Assembly: GCF_036687315.1 (NCBI RefSeq)
Contig: NZ_CP144683.1
Coordinates: forward strand, 1,054,001-1,118,000
Direction of reading: 5' to 3'
DNA from: Sphingopyxis sp. TUF1
GTDB lineage: Bacteria; Pseudomonadota; Alphaproteobacteria; Sphingomonadales; Sphingomonadaceae
DNA: 64,000 nt
The notes under the pieces: model-generated
Seen by the model: only the letters and a program-made list of their open reading frames with translations
Told to the model about the DNA's origin: nothing
Databases searched by the model: none
Shown: positions 7,623-16,114 of the stretch, in pieces
Numbering within the stretch: position 1 is the first letter of the stretch
Layout of the letters: every line of letters starts with the position of its first letter
Position numbers and translations under genes: made by a program

Positions 7623-10600
7623 CGCGGCTTCACGATCTCGACCCTGCGCAGCAAGCCGCCGCCCGGCCCGACGAGCATGTCTGGCTCGGCGCGTCGGCGG
7701 GGACGGGCAAGACGCAGGTGCTCTCGGCGCGCGTGCTGCGGCTGATGCTCGCAGGCGTCGCGCCCGACGCGATCCTCTGCATCACCTTTACCAAAGCGGG
7801 TGCCGCCGAAATGGCGCACCGCATCCACGAACGGCTGGCAATGTGGGTGCGGATGAGCGACGGCGATCTCCGGCTCGATCTCAACGCGCTGGGTGCCGAC
7901 TGGCAGGAGCCGGGCATCCTCGACCGCGCGCGGTCGCTGTTCGCCACGGTGATTGACAGCGCGGCGGGCGCGATCCGGGTGCAAACGATCCACAGCTTCT
8001 GCCAGACCTTGCTCGCCAGCTTCCCGCTCGAGGCGAAGATCTTGCCCGGCTTCCGCGCGCTCGAAGAGGGCGAGGCCGCCGAATTGCAGCGGCAGGTGCT
8101 GTCGAAGCTGCTCGCCGAACCGGGCAGCGACGGTGAGACAATGCGCGCTGCGGCGGCGATGCTGTCGCGGCGGATGGGACAGGATGCAGCGATGACGTTC
8201 CTGACACGCTGCGCCCACGCCTTCGCCGCCCCGTTCCAGACGCGCCTCCTGCCGCCGCGCGGTCGCGATCTGCGCGCCGCGCTCGGGCTTCCCGACGGCG
8301 ATGCCGAAGCGTGGCTCACGACCGAACTTGCCGCGGACGCGATCAGCGATGCTCATGTTCGCGCGGTTGCGACGAGCGGAACGAGCTGGGGCACCAAGAC
8401 CGGGCTCGGCTGCGCCGACGCCATGGCGCGGTGGCTCGCCGCCGACGCGCCCGTGCGCGCCGCGATGCTTGGCGAACTGCTCGGCTGCTTCCTCACCGGC
8501 AAGGGCGAATTGCGCGCCGATTTTGCAGGCGACAAGGGGCGGATGACCGACTGCATCGACAGCGCGGTGGCGATCGTCGAGGCGGCACAAGCGCTGCTTG
8601 CCACCGCGCGCGCAATGGCGGTCACCGACGATCTCGCGGCGGCATGGGATCTGGGCAGCCGTTTTGCCGAGGCTTATGCGCTCGCCAAGCGTGAGGGCGG
8701 GCTCGCCGATTTCGACGATTTGATCGCGATTGCCGGGTCGCTGCTCCGCCTCGGCCAGTTCGGCGAATGGGTGCGTTTCAAGCTCGACCAGCGCACCGAT
8801 CATATTTTGGTCGACGAGGCGCAGGATACCAACACCCGCCAATGGGCGATCGTCGCCGCGCTTGCCGGGGAATTTTTCGCCGGTGCGGGCGCCAAGGACG
8901 AACGCGTCCGGACGATGTTCACCGTCGGCGACCGAAAGCAGGCGATTTTCGGCTTTCAGGGCACCGAGCCCGCGGCATTCGAGGCGGCGCGCATCCGGTT
9001 CGGCGAGCGCGCGCTCGACGGCGGTCACCCCTTTGCCGAGGTCGATCTGGTCACCAACTACCGCTCCAGCCCCGCGGTGCTCGACGTCGTCGATGCATGG
9101 GTTGCCGATGGCGGCACCGAACTGATGGGGCTGGCGAGCGACGAGCCGCCGCACCTCCCCTTCCGCAGCGCGCACCCCGGCCGCGTCGAGCTGTGGCAGC
9201 CGCTGCCCGTCGGCAAGGCGCTGGCGGCGGAAGGCGAGAGCGAGGAAGCGGCCGACGTCGACGCCGGGGACGACGGCACCGGTGCGCTCGCGCCCGCGAG
9301 CGATCCCGCGAGCCTCCGCCTGTCGCGCGCGCTTGCCGACGAGGTGCAGGACTGGATCCGCCACGGCAAGGACGGGCGCAGCGTTGCACCGGGCGACATT
9401 CTGATCCTCGTCCGCCGCCGCCGCGACCTTGCCGCGCGCATCGTCGCGCGGTTGCAGTCGCTGGGCGTGCCCGTCGCGGGGGTCGATCGCTTCGCGCTGA
9501 CGCAGCCGCTCGGCGTGCAGGATCTGCTCGCCGCGATGCGCTTTGCGGTCCAGCCGCTCGACGACCTCAATCTCGCCGCCTTGCTCGTCTCGCCGCTGAT
9601 CGGCTGGTCGCAGGAAGATCTCTTCGCCTTTGCGCACGGCCGCGGCAAGCGCGCGCTGTGGGAACAACTCCGCACGCGCGAAGCCGAGGTGCCCGCCGGA
9701 ACCATGGCGGCGCTCCGCCAGTTGCTCGGCATGGCCGATTTCACGACGCCGCACCGCTTCCTCGACCGCATCCTGTCGGGGCCGATGCAGGGGCGGCGGC
9801 GGCTATATGCGCGGCTTGGGCGTGAGGCGCGCGATCCGATCGACGAGCTTTTGAACCAGGCGCTCGCCTTTGAGCACCAGCACACGCCCTCGCTGCTCGG
9901 CTTCCTGAGTGAAATCGAGGCGAGCCGCGCCGACATCAAGCGCCAGACCGAAGCGCGCAGCGACGTTGTGCGTGTGATGACCGTCCACGGCTCGAAAGGC
10001 CTGCAGGCGCCGATCGTTATCCTTGCCGATGCGACCGACGATCCCGACCAGCGTCTGCGCGGTTTCGATCTCGCGCTCGAAGGTTGGGACAAGCTGCCCG
10101 TCTTTGCGCTGTCCAAAGAGGAACGTCACGGGCGGATCGCCGCCGCGCACGACGCCAAGGCGCGCGCCGAGATCGAGGAACATTGGCGCCTGCTGTACGT
10201 CGCGATGACGCGCGCCGAGGAATTGCTGGTCGTCACCGGCATCACCAAGGCGGAGGACCGCTCGGTCCCCGACCAATGCTGGCACGGCGCGGTCGACCGG
10301 GTGATGGAGGGCATGGGGCTCGGCTGGCAGGACGCTGGACCGCGCTGGGGGCAAAAGCGCGTCCACGCCGCGAATGCCAAGGCGTGGGGGCGGCGACGCG
10401 AGACGCCGGTTATCGCCGCACCTCTGCTTTCGATCCCCGCTTGGGCGACGCGTCCCGCACCCGAGGAAGCACGCCCGCCGCGTCCGCTCGCCCCGTCGGC
10501 GCTCGGCGACGACGATGTCGCCGCGCCGCCGCAGGGGGGCGAGCGCGGCGCCGCGGTGACGCGCGGCCTGCTGCTCCACGCATTGTTCGAGCGGCTGCCG

Positions 10601-11107
10601 CCCGTTGCGCCCGAACGCCGCCGCATCGCCGCAATGCACTGGTTGGCGGTGCAAGCTCCGGCGCTGGACGATCCGGCACGCGCGGCGATGGTCGATGAGG
10701 TGCTCGCGGTGCTGGACGATCCCGCGCACGCGCCGCTGTTCGGTCCCGGCAGCCTCGCCGAAGTGCCGTTGTCGGCGGTGGTCGATGGCGTGGTCGTCGC
10801 GGGGATCGTCGACCGCCTGCGCGTCACGGCCGACGCGGTGACGGTAATCGACTACAAGACCGGGCGCCATATCCCTGCAAATGCCGCCGAGGTCCAGACC
10901 GCCTATCTGCGCCAGATGGCGGCGTATCGCGACGCGCTGCGCGTGATCTTTCCGGGGCGGCGCGTTGCGGCGGCGCTGCTCTACACGGCCGCGCCGCGGC
11001 TGATCGGCCTCGACGACGCGCTGCTCGACGCGCACAAGCCCGGCTTGGCGGCAACCAAGGCGAATTTGCCGGGTTCCGCCCTTGAGCCGGACGCGCCGAC
11101 GCCCTAG
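7619..11107 (+). CDS. addA: Double-strand break repair helicase AddA
   Basis: A 1162-residue UvrD/Rep-family helicase with a C-terminal nuclease. The Walker A motif ASAGTGKT is at residues 25-32, motif Ia ITFTKAGAAEM follows, the DEAQDT Walker B box is at about 399-404, and VMTVHGSKGL lies further on. The C-terminal DYKTG nuclease motif is near residue 1078. The Walker A form A-SAGTGKT is typical of AddA/RecB proteins. It starts within the stop of addB (ATGA), so translation is coupled. trxA follows after 33 bases and may be transcribed from its own promoter or read through. Confidence 0.95.
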   Translation: MTRLHDLDPAQQAAARPDEHVWLGASAGTGKTQVLSARVLRLMLAGVAPDAILCITFTKAGAAEMAHRIHERLAMWVRMSDGDLRLDLNALGADWQEPGILDRARSLFATVIDSAAGAIRVQTIHSFCQTLLASFPLEAKILPGFRALEEGEAAELQRQVLSKLLAEPGSDGETMRAAAAMLSRRMGQDAAMTFLTRCAHAFAAPFQTRLLPPRGRDLRAALGLPDGDAEAWLTTELAADAISDAHVRAVATSGTSWGTKTGLGCADAMARWLAADAPVRAAMLGELLGCFLTGKGELRADFAGDKGRMTDCIDSAVAIVEAAQALLATARAMAVTDDLAAAWDLGSRFAEAYALAKREGGLADFDDLIAIAGSLLRLGQFGEWVRFKLDQRTDHILVDEAQDTNTRQWAIVAALAGEFFAGAGAKDERVRTMFTVGDRKQAIFGFQGTEPAAFEAARIRFGERALDGGHPFAEVDLVTNYRSSPAVLDVVDAWVADGGTELMGLASDEPPHLPFRSAHPGRVELWQPLPVGKALAAEGESEEAADVDAGDDGTGALAPASDPASLRLSRALADEVQDWIRHGKDGRSVAPGDILILVRRRRDLAARIVARLQSLGVPVAGVDRFALTQPLGVQDLLAAMRFAVQPLDDLNLAALLVSPLIGWSQEDLFAFAHGRGKRALWEQLRTREAEVPAGTMAALRQLLGMADFTTPHRFLDRILSGPMQGRRRLYARLGREARDPIDELLNQALAFEHQHTPSLLGFLSEIEASRADIKRQTEARSDVVRVMTVHGSKGLQAPIVILADATDDPDQRLRGFDLALEGWDKLPVFALSKEERHGRIAAAHDAKARAEIEEHWRLLYVAMTRAEELLVVTGITKAEDRSVPDQCWHGAVDRVMEGMGLGWQDAGPRWGQKRVHAANAKAWGRRRETPVIAAPLLSIPAWATRPAPEEARPPRPLAPSALGDDDVAAPPQGGERGAAVTRGLLLHALFERLPPVAPERRRIAAMHWLAVQAPALDDPARAAMVDEVLAVLDDPAHAPLFGPGSLAEVPLSAVVDGVVVAGIVDRLRVTADAVTVIDYKTGRHIPANAAEVQTAYLRQMAAYRDALRVIFPGRRVAAALLYTAAPRLIGLDDALLDAHKPGLAATKANLPGSALEPDAPTP

Positions 11108-11110
11108 CTT
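11082..11110 (+). promoter_or_regulatory. Possible sigma-70 promoter before trxA
   Basis: TTGAGC (11082-11087), a 17-base spacer, and TAGCTT (11105-11110) sit 31 bases before the trxA start. The hexamers match the consensus only partly (4/6 and 3/6) and lie within the end of addA. Weak evidence, listed because thioredoxin usually has its own promoter. Confidence 0.3.
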
Positions 11111-11140
11111 GGCAACAACGATATTTCAGGAGTGCAGATC

Positions 11141-11461
11141 ATGGGTACCAAAGCCATTACCGACGCGAGCTTTCAGGCCGACGTGCTCGACAGCGACACC
11201 CCCGTGCTTGTCGATTTCTGGGCCGAATGGTGCACCCCGTGCAAGATGATCGGCCCTGCGCTCGAAGAGATTTCGGACGAACTCGCCGGCAAGGTCGTCA
11301 TCGCGAAGCTCAACATCGACGACCATCCCGACGCGCCGGGCAAATATGGCGTGCGCGGCATCCCGACGATGATCCTGTTCAAAAATGGCGAAATCGCCGA
11401 CACCAAAGTCGGCGCCGCGCCGAAAAGCGCGCTCAAGGGCTGGCTGGAAGGCGCGCTGTAA
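11141..11461 (+). CDS. trxA: Thioredoxin TrxA
   Basis: A 106-residue thioredoxin. The redox site is WCTPCK (Cys31, Cys34), with Thr in place of the canonical Gly; the cis-Pro segment RGIPTMILF is present near residue 74. It reduces protein disulfides in the cytoplasm (no signal peptide), receiving electrons from thioredoxin reductase. ATG 11141 is chosen over GTG 11132 because CAGGAG at 11127-11132 is well placed for it. A strong terminator follows directly. Confidence 0.95.
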   Translation: MGTKAITDASFQADVLDSDTPVLVDFWAEWCTPCKMIGPALEEISDELAGKVVIAKLNIDDHPDAPGKYGVRGIPTMILFKNGEIADTKVGAAPKSALKGWLEGAL

Positions 11462-11470
11462 TCAAAAGTT

Positions 11471-11503
11471 CCCCGACGTCGGAGCCGACGTCGGGGTTCT
11501 TCT
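11471..11503 (+). terminator. Rho-independent terminator after trxA
   Basis: A perfect 12-bp stem, CCCCGACGTCGG (11471-11482) with its complement (11485-11496), is followed by TTCTTCT. It lies 9 bases after the trxA stop. On the other strand it follows the SEC-C pseudogene and may serve that transcript too, though the T-run there is poor. Confidence 0.85.
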
Positions 11504-11524
11504 ATCGGTCATTAACGCCAATAG

Positions 11525-11757
11525 TCATGGCGTTCGGATCCGTCGAAACCGACCCGATGTCAGGCAGCAGTTGCGGAAACCTCTGCCCTGACCCACACGG
11601 ACATGGATCCTTGCGACCGAGTTTTTCGATGAGTTCCTTGTCGCCGTGGACGAAGCGGTGTCCCCGCTTGACCTGTGTTTCGGAGGGATAACCTTTACGC
11701 CGTTTCGAGCTGGCCTCGAAAGCAGGGCAGGTCGGCGAAGTCCTTTTGGCGTACCAT
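11525..11757 (-). pseudogene. Small SEC-C zinc-motif protein, broken by two single-base shifts
   Basis: Reading the minus strand, ATG 11757 stands five bases after AGGAGG. The frame runs [13 protein letters not shown] and is then closed by a stop. Removing one T in the TTT run at 11719-11721 continues into [18 protein letters not shown] and [15 protein letters not shown]. Removing one more base in TTTCC at 11575-11579 continues into [10 protein letters not shown] and a stop at 11525, giving a 76-residue product. CPCGSG followed by CC is the SEC-C zinc motif found at the SecA C-terminus and in small cytosolic proteins. The coherent product over three frames argues for one ancestral gene. Either it is a pseudogene or the sequence has two base-call errors. 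Function unknown; SEC-C domains bind zinc and often contact ribosomes or SecB. Confidence 0.75.
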
Positions 11758-11816
11758 GACGGCCTCCTATGATTGGCGCGCTGTGTTGCGCGCCGGCGGC
11801 CCCTAACAAAAAGAGA

Positions 11817-13043
11817 TCAACTGCGATAGTCGGCGTTGATGCTGATATATCCATGCGTCAGGTCGCACGTCCACACCGTCGCACGGCCTTCGCCCAGCCC
11901 CAGGTCGGCGCCGATGCGGATGTCCTGTCCTTTGAGGTGCGCTGCCACCGGCGCCTCCTCATAACCGTCGACCGGCAGCCCGTCCTTCGCGACCCAATGA
12001 TCGCCGAAACGGATCGCGAGGCGATCGCGGTCGGCGGGTTCGCCCGCCTTGCCCACCGCCATCACCACGCGGCCCCAGTTCGCATCCTCGCCCGCGATCG
12101 CGGTTTTGACCAGCGGCGAATTGGCGATCGACAGCGCTACGCGCCGGGCGCTGTCGTCGCTGACGGCTCCGCTCACCTGCACCTCGATGAATTTCGACGC
12201 GCCCTCGCCGTCGCGCACCACCTGTTGCGCAAGGTCGAGCGCGACCTCGCGGATCGCTGCGTACAGCGCATCGGCACCGGGATCGTCGCGCGTGGTGAGC
12301 ATGGTATTGCCCGCCTGCCCCGTCGCGAACAGCAGCACCGTGTCGCTGGTCGAGGTGTCGCTGTCGACGGTGATGGCATTGAACGTCCCGCCGGTCGCCT
12401 CGCTCAGCATGTCCTGCAAGAGCGCGGGCGCGACCGCGGCGTCGGTGAAGATATAGCCGAGCATTGTCGCCATGTCGGGCGCGATCATCCCCGATCCCTT
12501 GACGATGCCCGCCACTTGGACGGTCCGACCTTCGACGATCGCACTCGATGCCGCCCCCTTGGCAAAGGTGTCGGTGGTGCCGATCGTTTCGGCCGCGGCT
12601 TCCCACGCGCAAGGCTCGGCCGTCAGCGCCGCCGCCACGCCCGCGCGCGCCTTGTCCTTCGGCAAAGGCACGCCGATGACCCCGGTCGAGCTCACGAACA
12701 CCTCGCCCGGCGCGCAGCCGAGATGGTCCGCGACCTGTGTCATGATCGCCTCGACCGCCTCGCGCCCGCGATAGCCGGTGAACGCATTGCTGTTGCCCGC
12801 ATTGACGATCAGCGCGCGCGCGGCGCCGCCCTTCACCTGTGCGCGCCCCATCTCGACTTCGGACGAGCAACAGACATTGCGCGTGAACACGCCTGCGACG
12901 GTGGTGCCGGGGGCCAGCTCGACATAGGTAAGGTCGCAGCGATCCCAATCCTTGTACCGCGCACGCGCAACGCGGCGCGTTACCCCGGCAATGTCGGGGA
13001 GGTCGGGGAAGGCGGCGGGGGCGAGCGGAGAGCGCGTGATCAT
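11817..13043 (-). CDS. argJ: Bifunctional ornithine acetyltransferase / N-acetylglutamate synthase ArgJ
   Basis: A 408-residue ArgJ. It transfers the acetyl group from N-acetylornithine to glutamate in the cyclic arginine pathway, and in bifunctional forms also uses acetyl-CoA. The self-cleavage motif KGSGMIAPDMAT-ML is present, with the cut expected between Ala192 and Thr193, which becomes the nucleophile of the beta chain. NAGNSNAFTG (81-90) and the C-terminal THGYISINADYRS are typical. The start MITRSPLAP at 13043 is preferred; codons upstream are translated from a repeat element. A repeat separates it from the aldehyde dehydrogenase gene upstream. Confidence 0.95.
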   Translation of the reverse strand: MITRSPLAPAAFPDLPDIAGVTRRVARARYKDWDRCDLTYVELAPGTTVAGVFTRNVCCSSEVEMGRAQVKGGAARALIVNAGNSNAFTGYRGREAVEAIMTQVADHLGCAPGEVFVSSTGVIGVPLPKDKARAGVAAALTAEPCAWEAAAETIGTTDTFAKGAASSAIVEGRTVQVAGIVKGSGMIAPDMATMLGYIFTDAAVAPALLQDMLSEATGGTFNAITVDSDTSTSDTVLLFATGQAGNTMLTTRDDPGADALYAAIREVALDLAQQVVRDGEGASKFIEVQVSGAVSDDSARRVALSIANSPLVKTAIAGEDANWGRVVMAVGKAGEPADRDRLAIRFGDHWVAKDGLPVDGYEEAPVAAHLKGQDIRIGADLGLGEGRATVWTCDLTHGYISINADYRS

Positions 13044-13078
13044 GCGGGGCGCATAGCGGTTGGTAGCGGGAATCAAAA

Positions 13079-13203
13079 GCCCCTCCCCTTCAGGGGAGGG
13101 GTTGGGGTGGGTCCATCGGCCTTGCGCAAGGCCGATGAACCCCACCCGCTGCAACTAGGCAGCAAGCTGCCTAGTTTCGCTGCCCTCCCCTAAAGGGGAG
13201 GGC
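13079..13203. repeat. Family B repeat (CCCCTCCCCTTCAGGGG type), copy 1
   Basis: About 125 bases. Both ends carry a small GGGGAGGG/CCCTCCCC hairpin (with TTCA or TAAA loops). The interior holds two more hairpins: CATCGGCCTTGCGCAAGGCCGATG and a shorter one around AGGCAGCAAGCTGCCT. The same modules recur at 42391-42515 and 44673-44797, and in part at 22216-22285. It lies between the 5' end of argJ and the 3' end of the aldehyde dehydrogenase gene. No transposase; it looks like a non-autonomous intergenic repeat. Confidence 0.9.
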
Positions 13204-13212
13204 GCAAGTAGA

Positions 13213-14646
13213 TTACGCCGGAATGCCGCTGATCGACTTCACTTCCATGAAATCCTTCAGCCCGAATACGCCGCCTTCGCGGCCGTTGCCCGACGCCTTG
13301 TACCCGCCGAACGCCGCGCCCGGACCGGGGCCCCAGGCGTTGACGGCGACCATGCCGGCGCGAAGCTTCGGTGCTACATCGGCCGCCTTGGCCGGATCGC
13401 CCGAGATCACGGCAGACAAGCCATATTCGGTGTCGTTGGCGATCTCGACCGCTTCGTCGAGCGTGTCATAGGCCATCACGGTGGCGACGGGGCCGAACAC
13501 CTCTTCCTTCGCGATACGCATGTCGGGGGTGACCCCCGAAAAGACCGTCGGCTTGATGTAATAGCCGCGGTTGACGTTGCTCGGCAGGCCGGTGCCGCCG
13601 GTCTCCAGCGTCGCCCCTTCGTCGATCGCCGACTGGATCAGGCCCTGGATCTTTTCGAACTGCGCCTTGTTGACGACGGGACCGATATGGCCGCCCTCGC
13701 TCATCGGATCGCCGACCTGCGTCCCGTCGAACATCGCCTTGATGACGCCGACCGCTTCGGCCTCGCGCTCCTTCTGGACCAGGATACGCGTCGGCGCGAT
13801 GCAGCTCTGGCCGGTGTTGACCAGCACGCCCTGCACCGTCGGCGGCAGCACTGCCTCGAAATCGGCGTCGGGCAGGACGATGTTCGGCGACTTGCCGCCC
13901 AGCTCCTGATGCACGCGCTTAACCGTATCGGCCGCCGCCTTGGCGACGAGGATGCCCGCGCGGGTCGATCCGGTGAAGCTCACCATGTCGATGCCGGGAT
14001 GCGCGCTGATCGCATGGCCGACGGTCGGGCCGTCGCCCTGCACCAGATTGAACACGCCCGGCGGCACGCCCGCAGCTTCGAGAATCTCGGCAAAGATCAC
14101 CGCATTGCCGGGGCATTCCTCCGACGGCTTCAGCACCATCGTGTTGCCCGCGGCGAGCGCGGGAGCGACCTTGAGCGCGATTTGGTTGAGCGGCCAGTTC
14201 CACGGCGTGATCATGCCGACGACGCCGATCGGTTCATAGGCAATGACGCCCGCGGCATATTTTTCGGTGAAGCTGAAATCTTTGAGGGCCGCGATCGTGC
14301 CCAGGAAGCCGCCGATGCCCGCGCCGACCTGCGCGGTGCCCGCAAAGCTCACCGGCGCGCCCATTTCGGCCGCCATCGATTTGGCAAGGTCGGCCCCGCG
14401 CTTCTTATATTCCTCGACGATGCGGTTCAGCAGCTCAAGCCGCTCTTCGCGCGTCGTCTGCGAGAAGCTCTTGAAGGCTTCCTTCGCCGCCGCGACCGCA
14501 TCGTCGACGTCGGCCGCGGTGCCGAGCACGACGGTCGACGCCGGCTCTTCGGTGGCGGGATTGATGACGTCGTGGAGCTTGCCACCCTTCGAATCGACCC
14601 ACCGGCCGCCGATGTAATGCTGCTTGAGGTGCGTTTCGGTGCTCAT
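13213..14646 (-). CDS. NAD(P)-dependent aldehyde dehydrogenase
   Basis: A 477-residue class 1/2-type aldehyde dehydrogenase that oxidises an aldehyde to the acid. PWNWP carries the conserved Asn150, FTGSTRAG (224-231) is the nucleotide-binding loop, Glu248 in QELGGKSPN is the general base, and Cys282 in NTGQSCIAP is the nucleophile. Length is normal and no signal peptide is seen. ATG 14646 follows GGGAGACAGGAC. The substrate cannot be told from sequence. It lies 91 bases upstream of nothing obviously related; nearby quinoprotein dehydrogenases could supply aldehydes, which is speculation. Confidence 0.93.
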   Translation of the reverse strand: MSTETHLKQHYIGGRWVDSKGGKLHDVINPATEEPASTVVLGTAADVDDAVAAAKEAFKSFSQTTREERLELLNRIVEEYKKRGADLAKSMAAEMGAPVSFAGTAQVGAGIGGFLGTIAALKDFSFTEKYAAGVIAYEPIGVVGMITPWNWPLNQIALKVAPALAAGNTMVLKPSEECPGNAVIFAEILEAAGVPPGVFNLVQGDGPTVGHAISAHPGIDMVSFTGSTRAGILVAKAAADTVKRVHQELGGKSPNIVLPDADFEAVLPPTVQGVLVNTGQSCIAPTRILVQKEREAEAVGVIKAMFDGTQVGDPMSEGGHIGPVVNKAQFEKIQGLIQSAIDEGATLETGGTGLPSNVNRGYYIKPTVFSGVTPDMRIAKEEVFGPVATVMAYDTLDEAVEIANDTEYGLSAVISGDPAKAADVAPKLRAGMVAVNAWGPGPGAAFGGYKASGNGREGGVFGLKDFMEVKSISGIPA

Positions 14647-14737
14647 GTCCTGTCTCCCATCGGCGTGTCTGAATGCGTCTCGGATTGCTACCTAATGGCC
14701 GCTGCGAATGAATCAAGCGCCACGCCCACTTTCATCA

Positions 14738-16048
14738 TCAACGCGTTTCAGCAGAAAGGCGTGACATCAATATGGCGGCGCGCGTCGCCTGACGCGCGAT
14801 GCTGGGGATGTCGATCGTCTCCTCAGGGCCATGGTCACCCGTCGAATAGGCTCCGAGACCCGCAAGGCTGTCGACGTGGGGCGCGACGAAGCTGATGTCG
14901 GCGGCGCCGCGCTTCAGCGGATCGAGCGCCGGCATTTCGGGCAGGCCAAGGTCGCGGTTGACGGCGTTGAGCCGCGTCAGCAGCGCGCGGTTGCCGCCGG
15001 TCGGCGCCATCGCCGGATAACCGCCGGGATCGAACGCCAGCGTCGCGCTCGCCTTCGGCGCATGATCGGCGACGATCGCCGCCATCTTTGCCTTCACCCG
15101 CGCCGCCTGCTCGGCCGACAGGGTGCGCAGGTCGCCCCGCGCGATCGCGGTCGCGGCGATTATATTGGTCTTGCCGTTCGCGCTGGCGCGAATCTTTCCG
15201 TCGTCGAGCGTCACCTGCTCGCCCCCTGCGATCAGTCCGACGTTGAAGGTCAAATTCGGTTCGGGCAGCTCGGTGCGGAATCGGTGGATGATCCGCGCCA
15301 GCTCGTAAATCGCGCCATCGCCCGCGTCAGCGCCGAAAATGCCCGAGCTGTGCCCGGTCTTCCCCGTCGCGGTTACGGTCCAGCTTTCCGACGATCGCCG
15401 CGCGATCGAGCTCATGTCGGCGCCGCCATCGCGGACCAGCCCTTCGAAATCGAGCGCGACGTCGGCGCGCTTGCCCGCGGCGATCAGGTCGGCGCGCGCC
15501 TTCTCGAGCGGGTCGCCCGTGTCTTCCTCGTCGCCCGTCATGTGAAATTCGATATTCGCGTCCTTGAGCGTGCCCGCCTTGTGCATCGCGCGCAGCGCCG
15601 AGACGACGACGACCATCCCGCCCTTGTCGTCGCCGACCCCCGGCCCCTTCGCCTTGTCGCCCATGCGCTCGAAGCGTTGAAAGGGCGAATCGGGTTCGAA
15701 CACCGTGTCGAGGTGCGCGATCAGGAGCAGACGCTTGCCGCCCGGCCTGCCTTCATGCGTCGCGATCAGATGTCCTGCGCGGCCGGTGTCGCGCATCGGT
15801 TTCCACGTCACGGTAAAGCCCAGCGGCTCCAGTTCGGCGCGCATCATCGCCCCGACCTTTTCGACGCCATCGAGATTGAGCGAGCCGCTGTTCTGGTTCA
15901 CCAGCTTTTCGAGCAGCGCGACGCTGCGCTCCTGTTCGGCCGCAACGGTCGCTGCCATCGCGCTTTCGGCCTTGCTGAGCTTCGCCGCGGCGACGGGCGC
16001 AAAGGCGAGCTGAAGCGCGAGCAGGGCGACGAATGGCAGCGATTTCAC
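14738..16048 (-). CDS. Exported M20 family metallopeptidase (carboxypeptidase G2-like)
   Basis: A 436-residue M20 protein with a Sec signal peptide (cleavage likely after VAAA near residue 22), so periplasmic. Metal ligands look intact: AHLDTV, GVGDDKGG, GDEEDTG and a late STGDHGPEE segment. The layout resembles glutamate carboxypeptidases (CPG2 type), which remove C-terminal glutamate from folate-like or peptide substrates; the actual substrate is not known. The start is GTG 16048, preceded by GGGAGGCCTCC. It stands between the aldehyde dehydrogenase gene (91-base gap) and the PQQ sugar dehydrogenase gene, on the same strand. Confidence 0.88.
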   Translation of the reverse strand: MKSLPFVALLALQLAFAPVAAAKLSKAESAMAATVAAEQERSVALLEKLVNQNSGSLNLDGVEKVGAMMRAELEPLGFTVTWKPMRDTGRAGHLIATHEGRPGGKRLLLIAHLDTVFEPDSPFQRFERMGDKAKGPGVGDDKGGMVVVVSALRAMHKAGTLKDANIEFHMTGDEEDTGDPLEKARADLIAAGKRADVALDFEGLVRDGGADMSSIARRSSESWTVTATGKTGHSSGIFGADAGDGAIYELARIIHRFRTELPEPNLTFNVGLIAGGEQVTLDDGKIRASANGKTNIIAATAIARGDLRTLSAEQAARVKAKMAAIVADHAPKASATLAFDPGGYPAMAPTGGNRALLTRLNAVNRDLGLPEMPALDPLKRGAADISFVAPHVDSLAGLGAYSTGDHGPEETIDIPSIARQATRAAILMSRLSAETR

Positions 16049-16114
16049 GGAGGCCTCCCGGATTGCATATTATCGTCGGTCCATGTGCCCCGCCCGCGGG
16101 ACGAGGGCAAGGCG

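Noticed and set aside
7556..9754. Long minus-strand frame (over 700 codons) across the addB end and addA
   Set aside because: Antisense to addA, low-complexity Arg/Ala/Gly composition; shadow.
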